Positions 1 to 4,915 of a stretch of 6,807 bases of DNA are shown piece after piece. The stretch is from Nanobdellota archaeon (GTDB taxonomy: Archaea; Nanobdellota; Nanobdellia; SCGC-AAA011-G17; GW2011-AR20): positions 1 through 6,807 of the forward strand of contig JAHJQH010000089.1 of NCBI GenBank assembly GCA_018819375.1. Direction: 5' to 3'. The translations under genes were made by a program, and so were the position numbers. Within the stretch, counting starts at the first letter, position 1, and each line of letters starts with the position of its first letter. The notes beneath the pieces were generated by a model. The model made no database searches, was not told where the DNA came from, and saw nothing but the letters and a program-made list of their open reading frames with translations.

Positions 1-374
1 GAAAAAATCTGTGGCACAGGAGATTCCTCGCCAGTGGATATGTCCAACCCCATATATCTTCCCACACTATCAACAACACCCTTACAATCCCAAAAATAAG
101 CATAAAACCCTTGTGTTACTTCATCTGCGATTATCTTAAAATGTTCTGATTTCATTAATTTACTTCTCATTGGATTAAACAAACCTGCTTGTTTCCCTTC
201 TTTGTGGATTTTCTCCATAGCATTATAAAAACTAGGTTCATTACTTTTTCTGTCATAAAAAACCCTGGGAAATTCCTTAAACAATTCATTAGTTTGCTGC
301 CCACTTGCCCTGCTGCCTAATCCAACTAAGCCACAAAAAGCTACAGGCAGTATCAGTGATTTTTTTAACTTCAT
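1..374 (-). CDS. Secreted protein of unknown function, 5' part only
   Basis: The reading frame is open from an ATG at 374 to the left edge, giving 124 residues without a stop; the 3' end lies outside the window. The N-terminus looks like a Sec signal peptide: basic MKLKK, hydrophobic residues about 6-20, then small residues ending near RASG-QQ at about 22-26. The rest is hydrophilic and mixed, with WDCKG near residue 93 and a VGRYMGLDI stretch near residues 102-110. I do not recognise the family. It is transcribed divergently from the pilin-like operon, and a TATA box sits 26 nt upstream of the ATG, which supports this start and a leaderless transcript. Residues about 24-45 are encoded by DNA that loosely resembles the 60-bp repeat found in the neighbouring operon. 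The protein probably acts outside the cell, but that is inference from the signal peptide. Confidence 0.72.
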   Translation of the reverse strand, partial: MKLKKSLILPVAFCGLVGLGSRASGQQTNELFKEFPRVFYDRKSNEPSFYNAMEKIHKEGKQAGLFNPMRSKLMKSEHFKIIADEVTQGFYAYFWDCKGVVDSVGRYMGLDISTGEESPVPQIF

Positions 375-396
375 AGTGGTAATCACACGCGAAAAT

Positions 397-404
397 TATT
401 TAAA
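397..404 (-). promoter_or_regulatory. TATA box for the leftward secreted-protein gene
   Basis: On the minus strand the octamer reads TTTAAATA, centred about 26 nt upstream of the ATG at 374. That is the usual archaeal distance from TATA box to transcription start, so the mRNA is predicted to begin at or next to the start codon. No Shine-Dalgarno sequence precedes the ATG, which fits a leaderless message. Confidence 0.6.
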
Positions 405-429
405 CCTATTTATTTTGCTTCCCACAATA

Positions 430-437
430 TTTAAATA
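430..437 (+). promoter_or_regulatory. TATA box for the rightward pilin-like operon
   Basis: TTTAAATA (within the palindrome TATTTAAATA, 428-437) is centred about 26 nt upstream of the ATG at 460, again predicting a leaderless transcript. Two back-to-back TATA boxes (397-404 and 430-437) form a divergent promoter in only 85 bp. Confidence 0.6.
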
Positions 438-459
438 CGAAACACCCCCTTAAAACACT

Positions 460-615
460 ATGAACAAAAAAGGGGATTTTGGCTGGAAACAAATATCAGA
501 GATACTCCTTGTTGTTGGAATTCTCATTATCCTCCTGATTCTGATGACCTTGTTCAAGGAAAAAAGTCTTTCTTTGCTTAATACTCTAAAAAACATAGTG
601 AGGTTTGGAACATGA
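460..615 (+). CDS. 51-aa single-helix membrane mini-protein with prepilin-like leader
   Basis: The frame runs from ATG 460 to TGA 613-615 and encodes 51 residues. The N-terminus MNKKG followed by DFGWKQISE and a strongly hydrophobic run (about residues 14-32) resembles archaeal class III signal peptides, with possible cleavage after Gly5. A short basic, amphipathic tail follows (about 33-51). The ATG is at the predicted transcription start of the operon and the stop overlaps the next start as ATGA (612-615), so translational coupling is likely. It could be a minor pilin-like subunit or a small structural membrane protein. No family is recognised. Confidence that it is a real gene rests on the promoter position, the overlap and the leader shared with its neighbours. 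Confidence 0.72.
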   Translation: MNKKGDFGWKQISEILLVVGILIILLILMTLFKEKSLSLLNTLKNIVRFGT

Positions 616-1226
616 AAACAAAAGGAATGGCGTGGGCAGAAAAACTACTCTCAATCACATTAATTTTGGTTGCTCTTTTTGTGATTTATATGTTTCTCCC
701 GCAAAGCATCTTGAAAACAGGAAGGGAATTTTTTGATAAGATGTGGAGCGGAGAAGAATTAGTGATAGACTATGTGGAAGCAGACAATACTGCTCAAAAA
801 TCCTTTGACACAATAATAGAAAAAATAAAGCAATGTGAAACAACACTGACAAAAACAGATTGCCTGTGTTCTGTGAACCTGAATGCCTTTAATCATTTTT
901 ATCAATTCAACCTAAAAGAGGGTGAAATTGAGATGGTAAACATAAAAGGAAAAACCCCTCTTAATGTAAAACACGCAGAAAAAACAACCCTAACTTGCTA
1001 TATTAACAAAGACGGGAAAATCCAACCAACAGATAGATTAAACTTCAAGATACAAGGAGAACCTTACATTTTATTAAAAAAGAAATTTGTTTTTGATGGG
1101 TTAAAAAGCGATGAAGAACTTGGCATAAATCCAACAAAACACAACATCATAAAAACAAGTTCAGGATTATGCTGGGTCTTGGAAACTTCCAAACTGCAAC
1201 CAGGTACCAAGGCCTGTGCAGTATGA
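612..1226 (+). CDS. Membrane-anchored extracytoplasmic protein with prepilin-like N-terminus
   Basis: 204 residues. MKTKG-MAWAE places Glu at +5 after the possible cleavage Gly5, as in classical type IV pilins, followed by one hydrophobic helix at about residues 11-30. The remainder is hydrophilic and contains six cysteines (about 75, 84, 86, 129, 187, 202), suggesting disulfides in an exported domain. The start overlaps the stop of the 51-aa gene (ATGA). No enzyme motif is visible and the family is not recognised. Given its company it may be a minor pilin or pseudopilin, or a membrane-tethered accessory protein of the same assembly. The predicted topology is N-terminus in, bulk of the protein outside. 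Confidence 0.85.
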   Translation: MKTKGMAWAEKLLSITLILVALFVIYMFLPQSILKTGREFFDKMWSGEELVIDYVEADNTAQKSFDTIIEKIKQCETTLTKTDCLCSVNLNAFNHFYQFNLKEGEIEMVNIKGKTPLNVKHAEKTTLTCYINKDGKIQPTDRLNFKIQGEPYILLKKKFVFDGLKSDEELGINPTKHNIIKTSSGLCWVLETSKLQPGTKACAV

Positions 1227-1236
1227 AATCGCAAAG

Positions 1237-1277
1237 TTTAAATAAACCAGATAAAATAATAACAATATTAAAGGAGG
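1237..1277 (+). promoter_or_regulatory. Internal promoter and strong ribosome binding site for the 128-aa pilin-like gene
   Basis: TTTAAATA at 1237-1244, preceded by the BRE-like GCAAAG, predicts a transcription start near 1267. AAGGAGG at 1271-1277 lies 7 nt before the ATG at 1285. This is the only gene of the operon with both its own TATA box and a full Shine-Dalgarno, which suggests high, partly independent expression, as expected for a major pilin. Confidence 0.55.
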
Positions 1278-1284
1278 CTTAAAA

Positions 1285-1671
1285 ATGAGGATGATTAAAC
1301 ATAAAAAAGGTGCTGAACTTTCTATGAATGTTATTATCATAGCAATACTCGCAATACTTGTTCTGGTTATTGTAGCAGCATTTTTCACAGGAGGAATGGC
1401 AAGATTAATGGAGTTGATATCTGGAACAAGACCAGACAGCATCAGTACGGCAACTTCAATGTGTCAGAGTGACTGCGATGTTGCATCAATCAGGGGCACG
1501 CCACAGGAAAAAACAAACTCCAAATACTGCAGGCAGACCTTTAGGTTAGATAATGACGAAGACGGAAAAATAGATACAACACCTGACGGAAGTCCAAGAT
1601 ACTATCACTGCTGGGAATCACCAATTAGCATAATATGTGGTGGCGTGAAAGAGTTCTGTGCCGCAGATTAG
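1285..1671 (+). CDS. Archaeal type IV pilin-like protein with calcium-type DxDxDG loop
   Basis: 128 residues. The leader MRMIKHKKG is followed by AELSMN and a long hydrophobic helix (about residues 14-34), a pattern typical of archaellin/pilin-like proteins in DPANN genomes; prepilin peptidase should cut after Gly9. The mature head has six cysteines (60, 64, 82, 109, 118, 125) and an EF-hand-like loop with Asp89, Asp91, Asp93, Gly94, Ile96 and Asp97, which should bind Ca2+. Its helix is clearly related to that of the next gene (KKGAELSMNVIII against KKAESLSMNTIII), so the two are paralogues. The start is fixed by AAGGAGG 7 nt upstream. It probably forms or decorates an extracellular filament. 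Whether it is a major or minor subunit cannot be told from the window. Confidence 0.82.
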   Translation: MRMIKHKKGAELSMNVIIIAILAILVLVIVAAFFTGGMARLMELISGTRPDSISTATSMCQSDCDVASIRGTPQEKTNSKYCRQTFRLDNDEDGKIDTTPDGSPRYYHCWESPISIICGGVKEFCAAD

Positions 1672-1684
1672 GGCTGGATAAAAA

Positions 1685-2053
1685 ATGAATCAAAAGGTTA
1701 ATAGGGGGCTGAAAAGCCCTCTGAATTTTTCCCCAGGGTTTTTGCACAGCAAAAAGGCTGTAAGCGGGCTGAAAAGCCCTCTGAATTTTTCCCCAGGGTT
1801 TTTGCACAGCAAAAAGGCTGTAAGCGGGCTGAAAAGCCCTCTGAATTTTTCCCCAGGGTTTTTGCACAGCAAAAAGGCTGAGTCTCTCAGCATGAATACC
1901 ATAATAATCACAATACTCGCGGTTATTGTTCTCATTATATTGGTGGTGGCATTCAGGTCTCAGATTGGCAAGTTATTCACTTCTTTTTCTGACTTAATAA
2001 GCGGAGCATCAGATTCCTTGTCAAACATCAAGTTTTCAGATATTTTCAAATAA
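1685..2053 (+). CDS. Small pilin-like protein whose leader carries three tandem 20-aa repeats
   Basis: 122 residues in total, but only the last 57 or so look like the pilin: KKA (63-65), ESLSMN, a hydrophobic helix at about 72-90, then a short amphipathic tail ending NIKFSDIFK. Residues about 3-65 are three near-identical copies of KKAVSGLKSPLNFSPGFLHS (the first starts as QKVNRG), encoded by three 60-bp DNA repeats. Cleavage after Ala65 would discard all of the repeat-encoded sequence and leave an ordinary short pilin. The gene follows the 128-aa pilin by 13 nt and ends 1 nt before the SLT gene. Its start has no strong Shine-Dalgarno. A start at Met70 would leave the helix but delete the processing motif, so the long form is preferred, though this is inference. 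Confidence 0.75.
   Translation: MNQKVNRGLKSPLNFSPGFLHSKKAVSGLKSPLNFSPGFLHSKKAVSGLKSPLNFSPGFLHSKKAESLSMNTIIITILAVIVLIILVVAFRSQIGKLFTSFSDLISGASDSLSNIKFSDIFK
1691..1880 (+). repeat. Three tandem copies of a 60-bp in-frame palindromic repeat
   Basis: Units are 1691-1750, 1751-1810 and 1811-1870, followed by a 10-bp partial unit AAAAAGGCTG (1871-1880). Units 2 and 3 are identical. Unit 1 is identical from 1706 onward and diverged over its first 15 bases. Each unit holds a perfect hairpin GGGCT-GAAA-AGCCC (1706-1719 in unit 1) and a second hairpin TTTTTGC-ACA-GCAAAAA (1739-1755), which spans the unit junction. I count 29 G/C in 60, richer than the surrounding genes appear. The period of exactly 20 codons keeps the pilin frame open. 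No inter-repeat spacers exist, so this is not a CRISPR array. Confidence 0.95.
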
Positions 2054-2054
2054 A

Positions 2055-2885
2055 ATGATAAAAAACAAAAAAGCTGTAAGCGGGCTGAAAAGCCCTCTGA
2101 ATTTTTCCCCAGGGTTTTTGCACAGCAAAAAGGCTGTAAGCGGGCTGAAAGCCCCCTGTTTTTTCCCCAGGGTTTTGCCCGAAGGGGAAAAGGCTGCGAC
2201 ACAAACGAGCATCATACTTCTCATCGGAATGGTTGTTGCAGTAATAATCATAATCACCTTTATTCCAATAGGAAAAACCTTTGCAGAAATTGTCATAAAT
2301 ACTTTTTCTTCAGATGATGACAAGGTGGAAGTCCCAGAAGAACTGGAAAAAGACCTGACAACACTAAAACTAAAATATCAGCCAGCAGAAGTGCCTACAT
2401 CAGCATTGGAGAACATAAACAAATATGAAGAAACAATAAACGAAGCAGCAAGGGAATATGGTTTAGACCCCAATCTGATTAAGGCAGTCATAATAAAAGA
2501 ATCATGGGGGCAACCATATGAAGTTTCAACAGCAGGCGCAGTCGGATTAATGCAGTTAATGCCTGATACTGCAATAGAGCTTGGGGTATATGTCCCTCCT
2601 ACATATGAAAAAGGAGATTGTGTAAGGGGAAAAGAAATAACCTGTAACATCATAGCAGATGAAAGGTTTGACCCAATAAAAAACATAATGGCAGGTTCAA
2701 AATATTTAGCAGATAGAATCAAAGATTTTGGAAATGTTGAACTCGCATTAGCATCTTATAACTGGGGTCCGAGTAGAGTAAAGAATAATTGCGGTGCAAC
2801 TTTTGACACCTGCAAAAACTTGCCAGAAGAAACAGCAAATTATGTGCCGAAGATAATGGGATACTATAATTCTCTGACAGCATAA
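2055..2885 (+). CDS. Membrane-anchored lytic transglycosylase (SLT domain) with repeat-bearing prepilin-like leader
   Basis: 276 residues. The C-terminal part (about 122-275) is a complete family 1 lytic transglycosylase domain: catalytic Glu149 in IIKES, GLMQLMP at 164-170, LALASYNWGP at 230-239 and PEETANYVPKI at 257-267. The family cleaves the MurNAc-GlcNAc bond of murein with formation of 1,6-anhydro-MurNAc. A stretch at about 181-205 with Cys189 and Cys197, plus Cys246 and Cys253, suggests disulfides and an exported domain. One hydrophobic helix (about 51-70) anchors it. Residues 5-47 come from two copies of the 60-bp repeat, and the original leader was probably MIKNKKA joined to ATQTSIILLIG. 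The gene begins 1 nt after the upstream stop. Archaea lack murein, so the substrate is probably a bacterial wall. A VirB1-like local role in secretion is the main alternative. The domain call is firm; the pilin-type processing is inferred. Confidence 0.9.
   Translation: MIKNKKAVSGLKSPLNFSPGFLHSKKAVSGLKAPCFFPRVLPEGEKAATQTSIILLIGMVVAVIIIITFIPIGKTFAEIVINTFSSDDDKVEVPEELEKDLTTLKLKYQPAEVPTSALENINKYEETINEAAREYGLDPNLIKAVIIKESWGQPYEVSTAGAVGLMQLMPDTAIELGVYVPPTYEKGDCVRGKEITCNIIADERFDPIKNIMAGSKYLADRIKDFGNVELALASYNWGPSRVKNNCGATFDTCKNLPEETANYVPKIMGYYNSLTA
2067..2196 (+). repeat. Two further copies of the 60-bp repeat in the SLT gene leader
   Basis: Unit 4 (2067-2126) differs from unit 2 at one base (AAAAAA for AAAAAG, still Lys-Lys). 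Unit 5 (2127-2186) is diverged: it has lost a base in the GAAA loop and another before the T run, and gained two in the second hairpin, yet is still exactly 60 bp. Its inner translation therefore shifts to APCFFPRVLPEGE and returns to frame at EKA. A terminal partial copy is GAAAAGGCTG (2187-2196). The GGGCT/AGCCC stem is intact in both units (2082-2095; 2142-2154 with a 3-nt loop). Confidence 0.93.
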
Positions 2886-2888
2886 CAA

Positions 2889-2896
2889 TTATAAAC
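2889..2896 (+). promoter_or_regulatory. Probable TATA box for the downstream three-gene segment
   Basis: TTATAAAC is centred about 26 nt before the ATG at 2918, the same spacing seen at the operon head, and no Shine-Dalgarno precedes that ATG. A leaderless internal promoter is therefore plausible for the 2918-4258 genes. The octamer is less canonical than the others. Confidence 0.4.
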
Positions 2897-2917
2897 CAAT
2901 AATTCTTTAACATAAGC

Positions 2918-3316
2918 ATGAATAAAAAAGGTGATATGGTCATAGAAAAGAAGTTTCTCTGGGTGGCTTATCTCGTCTTCGCAGTCCTGATTTTTCTTGC
3001 AGCAGCTAGTTTTGTCAGGTCAAATGCAACAAAACAAGCATTCACGAGAGATTTTCAATCAAGAGACCTGGCAATCCTGATAGACACAATTTCTTTTTCA
3101 CCAAGAGACATACAGGTAACATACACCAATGATTGCTGTGAATTTAACATAAAACAAAACAAGATTACATTAAAACTTCCAACAGACATATTGGAAAAAC
3201 CATATCCTTTTCTCACACCTCAAAAATTCATAACCTCTCAAAAAGATATCAAGGGAGATATACTATTTAAAAAAACGAGCGAGGGAATCACGATAAATGA
3301 AAAAAGCCCAATTTGA
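2918..3316 (+). CDS. Membrane-anchored protein with prepilin-like leader (Glu at +5), unknown function
   Basis: 132 residues. MNKKG is followed by DMVIE, putting Glu at +5 after a possible cleavage Gly5, then a hydrophobic helix at about 14-32. The exported part (about 33-132) is hydrophilic with a vicinal Cys73-Cys74 pair. No catalytic motif is seen and the family is not recognised. The gene overlaps the next by 20 nt, indicating coupled translation. With the two genes after it, it looks like a set of minor pilin or pseudopilin-like subunits acting with the pilins and SLT protein upstream, but this rests on leader similarity and gene order only. Confidence 0.82.
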   Translation: MNKKGDMVIEKKFLWVAYLVFAVLIFLAAASFVRSNATKQAFTRDFQSRDLAILIDTISFSPRDIQVTYTNDCCEFNIKQNKITLKLPTDILEKPYPFLTPQKFITSQKDIKGDILFKKTSEGITINEKSPI

Positions 3317-3782
3317 CCTGGGAAAAGAATGGATATTATGGATGTTCAGGATAAGCATAGTTATTCTTGTCCTGATATTTCTTTATTTTATGGTATTCTT
3401 CAACATATCAAAAAAAGAAGACACAGGTCAGTTAACTCTTCAAATGGTTCAGCAAAAGCTTCTCTATTCCCAAGAATGTTTTGTTTATTCAGAAGAAAAT
3501 CCTTCTCCTGGAATCCTTGATGAAAACAAGCTAACAGAAGAAAATCTGAAAGCGTGCATCTCATCTCAGGATTATGGCATAGGCATCAACATCCTAAAGC
3601 AAGGAGCTCAACAAGAAATCATTAACTTGGAGATGAACTCAGATATTCTAAAAGACAAGGCTTTGTGCAGATACAAGAAAACAATGGATTGCCTGAAAGA
3701 TGGTAGCTATGTCTTGATAAGAGAAAAAGACAAAATCGTGCCAGCATATATGAACATCCTGTTAATGAGGTATAACAAATGA
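3297..3782 (+). CDS. Membrane-anchored protein with short prepilin-like leader, unknown function
   Basis: 161 residues. MKKA-QFDLGKEW leads into a long hydrophobic helix (about 12-36), and possible processing is after Ala4. The exported domain has four cysteines (61, 87, 124, 132), the last pair spaced as in a small disulfide loop (CRYKKTMDC). The gene starts inside the end of the preceding one (20-nt overlap) and overlaps the next start as ATGA (3779-3782), so the three are almost certainly co-translated. The family is not recognised. A shorter reading frame within it on the same strand (3329-3520) is an out-of-frame shadow. Confidence 0.82.
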   Translation: MKKAQFDLGKEWILWMFRISIVILVLIFLYFMVFFNISKKEDTGQLTLQMVQQKLLYSQECFVYSEENPSPGILDENKLTEENLKACISSQDYGIGINILKQGAQQEIINLEMNSDILKDKALCRYKKTMDCLKDGSYVLIREKDKIVPAYMNILLMRYNK

Positions 3783-4258
3783 AGTTTAACAAAAAAGGAG
3801 AAGAAGGATTGATGATTTTTGCATCACTTATGTTGTTGCTCTTGATTCTTGTGGTTTTTGGAATCCTCACAATCATCGCACCAAAGGAAAAATTAGAATT
3901 AAAGGCCCAAACAGTTCAGGTTGAGAATTCAAAAATCACGCTCTTGAATTATCTCAGGACTCCTTATGAAACAGGGACATTTCAGGATTTAATCATAAGA
4001 TGGTATTATGACCGTTCTCTTGAACCAGCCCTTGTTGAAAAAACAAAGGAAATTTTCTCACAATTATACGGGGAGTGTTATTCCCTGATAATATATGACA
4101 GCAAAAACAAGGAGCTCCTGAGGTTCAGCAGCAAGAAGAAAAAAGACCTTTGGGCAGAACAAAAGATACCACTTCCAGTCACCATCTCACCAACTCACAA
4201 CCACTTAATAATCAGACTCAACCCAACATATTTCTATGAAAAATGCAATGATTTTTGA
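3779..4258 (+). CDS. Membrane-anchored protein with prepilin-like leader, last gene of the operon
   Basis: 159 residues. MKFNKKG is followed by EEGLMIFAS and a hydrophobic helix (about 11-34). A segment LLNYLRTPYETGTFQDLI (about 55-72) resembles a motif I associate with uncharacterised DPANN membrane proteins of similar layout. That resemblance is from memory and has not been checked. Two cysteines (100, 156) could pair outside the cell. It overlaps the upstream gene by four bases and ends 61 nt from a convergent toxin-antitoxin operon, so it closes the transcription unit. Function is unknown; a minor subunit or assembly partner of the pilus-like apparatus is the best guess. Confidence 0.82.
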   Translation: MKFNKKGEEGLMIFASLMLLLLILVVFGILTIIAPKEKLELKAQTVQVENSKITLLNYLRTPYETGTFQDLIIRWYYDRSLEPALVEKTKEIFSQLYGECYSLIIYDSKNKELLRFSSKKKKDLWAEQKIPLPVTISPTHNHLIIRLNPTYFYEKCNDF

Positions 4259-4319
4259 GATACTACTAATCGCCGATTAACACTAAAACACCATTTCTAC
4301 ACTACGCGTCTTATGGGTT

Positions 4320-4649
4320 TTATGGCCTTGCTTCAATAACCAAACTTTGATCCTGCGGGTGTATGAAAGCAGATTCTCCTTCTTTCCACTTTAGGTAATC
4401 TGCAATTTTTTTTGGAATCCTTACTGCCAAGGAATTTCCTGTCTTGGTGATTTTTGTCACTGCACTTAACCCCCATATGCCTTTTACCTTTGCTGCTTCT
4501 TCCACTCTTTTGGTTGTCTTAGAATCCATAAATGACTCTCTACAAGAAGAACATATCTCTGCAGGAAATTCACCTAAATAAACCCCGTGCATATATTCCT
4601 TTATTTTCCCTTTCTTCAATATTCCTTTTTCACATATCGGACATCTCAT
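4320..4649 (-). CDS. Antitoxin: YgiT-type zinc finger fused to SpoVT-AbrB DNA-binding domain
   Basis: 109 residues from the ATG at 4649. The N-terminal half has two CxxC pairs (Cys3/Cys6, Cys33/Cys36), the zinc site of YgiT/MqsA-type antitoxins. The C-terminal half (about 62-107), with TKITKTGNSLAVRIPKKIADYL, is a swapped-hairpin SpoVT-AbrB DNA-binding domain. It should neutralise the toxin encoded just upstream and repress their common promoter at the dyad at 4916-4934. The start at 4649 is chosen because AGGAGG lies 4 nt before it. An in-frame ATG at 4691 would add 14 residues that are not part of the zinc finger. Toxin-before-antitoxin order is as in mqsRA-like operons. Confidence 0.85.
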   Translation of the reverse strand: MRCPICEKGILKKGKIKEYMHGVYLGEFPAEICSSCRESFMDSKTTKRVEEAAKVKGIWGLSAVTKITKTGNSLAVRIPKKIADYLKWKEGESAFIHPQDQSLVIEARP

Positions 4650-4653
4650 TTTT

Positions 4654-4659
4654 CCTCCT
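4654..4659 (-). promoter_or_regulatory. Shine-Dalgarno that sets the antitoxin start
   Basis: AGGAGG on the minus strand sits 4 nt upstream of the ATG at 4649, inside the 55-nt gap after the toxin stop. It permits independent and efficient antitoxin translation, while the toxin start has no comparable site. Such a difference would favour antitoxin excess. Confidence 0.65.
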
Positions 4660-4704
4660 AAAAAATTGACTTTTATTCGCTGCGTGTTCACAAAAGTTCC
4701 ATAA

Positions 4705-4914
4705 TTACCACCTTAACATAACTGTTATTACAAAATAATCTGTCTTAATTTTTTTTGTTACAACAATAAAATACTGATGATGAAAGAGTATTTTGTTTGG
4801 TTTTTGTAATGTTTTTGCTCCTTTTTTTATTGCTTCTTCAACTTCATTAACTGAAATCCCCCTTTCAATCATCTGCCTTCTTGCGTGGTTACTGTATCTT
4901 ATCAATTGTAACAC
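4705..4914 (-). CDS. DUF4258-like toxin of a type II toxin-antitoxin pair
   Basis: 69 residues from a GTG at 4914. RYSNHARRQMIERGISVNEVEEAI (about 6-29) followed by short strands ending FVITVMLRW fits the DUF4258 family of small RelE/BrnT-like proteins found beside YgiT/AbrB antitoxins. The basic His-Ala-Arg/Glu-Arg-Gly motif may contribute to RNA cleavage, which is known only by analogy. The TATA box at 4940-4947 predicts transcription starting near 4917, so GTG 4914 would be read almost leaderless. A TTG at 4905 with AGGTG six bases upstream is an alternative start (66 residues). The antitoxin gene follows after 55 nt on the same strand. Confidence 0.75.
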   Translation of the reverse strand: MLQLIRYSNHARRQMIERGISVNEVEEAIKKGAKTLQKPNKILFHHQYFIVVTKKIKTDYFVITVMLRW

Positions 4915-4915
4915 C

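Noticed and set aside
1167..1442. Minus-strand 91-aa frame over the pilin start
   Set aside because: It is the reverse of the pilin hydrophobic helix and its promoter; leader, Shine-Dalgarno and TATA box all support the plus strand.
1691..2196. CRISPR array
   Set aside because: The units are directly abutting with a 60-bp period and no variable spacers, lie inside coding sequence, and no cas gene is present.
1625..2323. Several minus-strand reading frames with periodic peptides across the repeats
   Set aside because: They are open only because the 60-bp unit lacks stops in all minus frames. They overlap three well-supported plus-strand genes and have no promoter or coherent domain.
2378..2722. 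Minus-strand 114-aa frame inside the SLT gene
   Set aside because: It is a shadow of the transglycosylase domain, whose catalytic motifs are all on the plus strand.
4650..4691. Longer antitoxin starting at ATG 4691
   Set aside because: The extra 14 residues precede the zinc finger and include the AGGAGG that serves the ATG at 4649.
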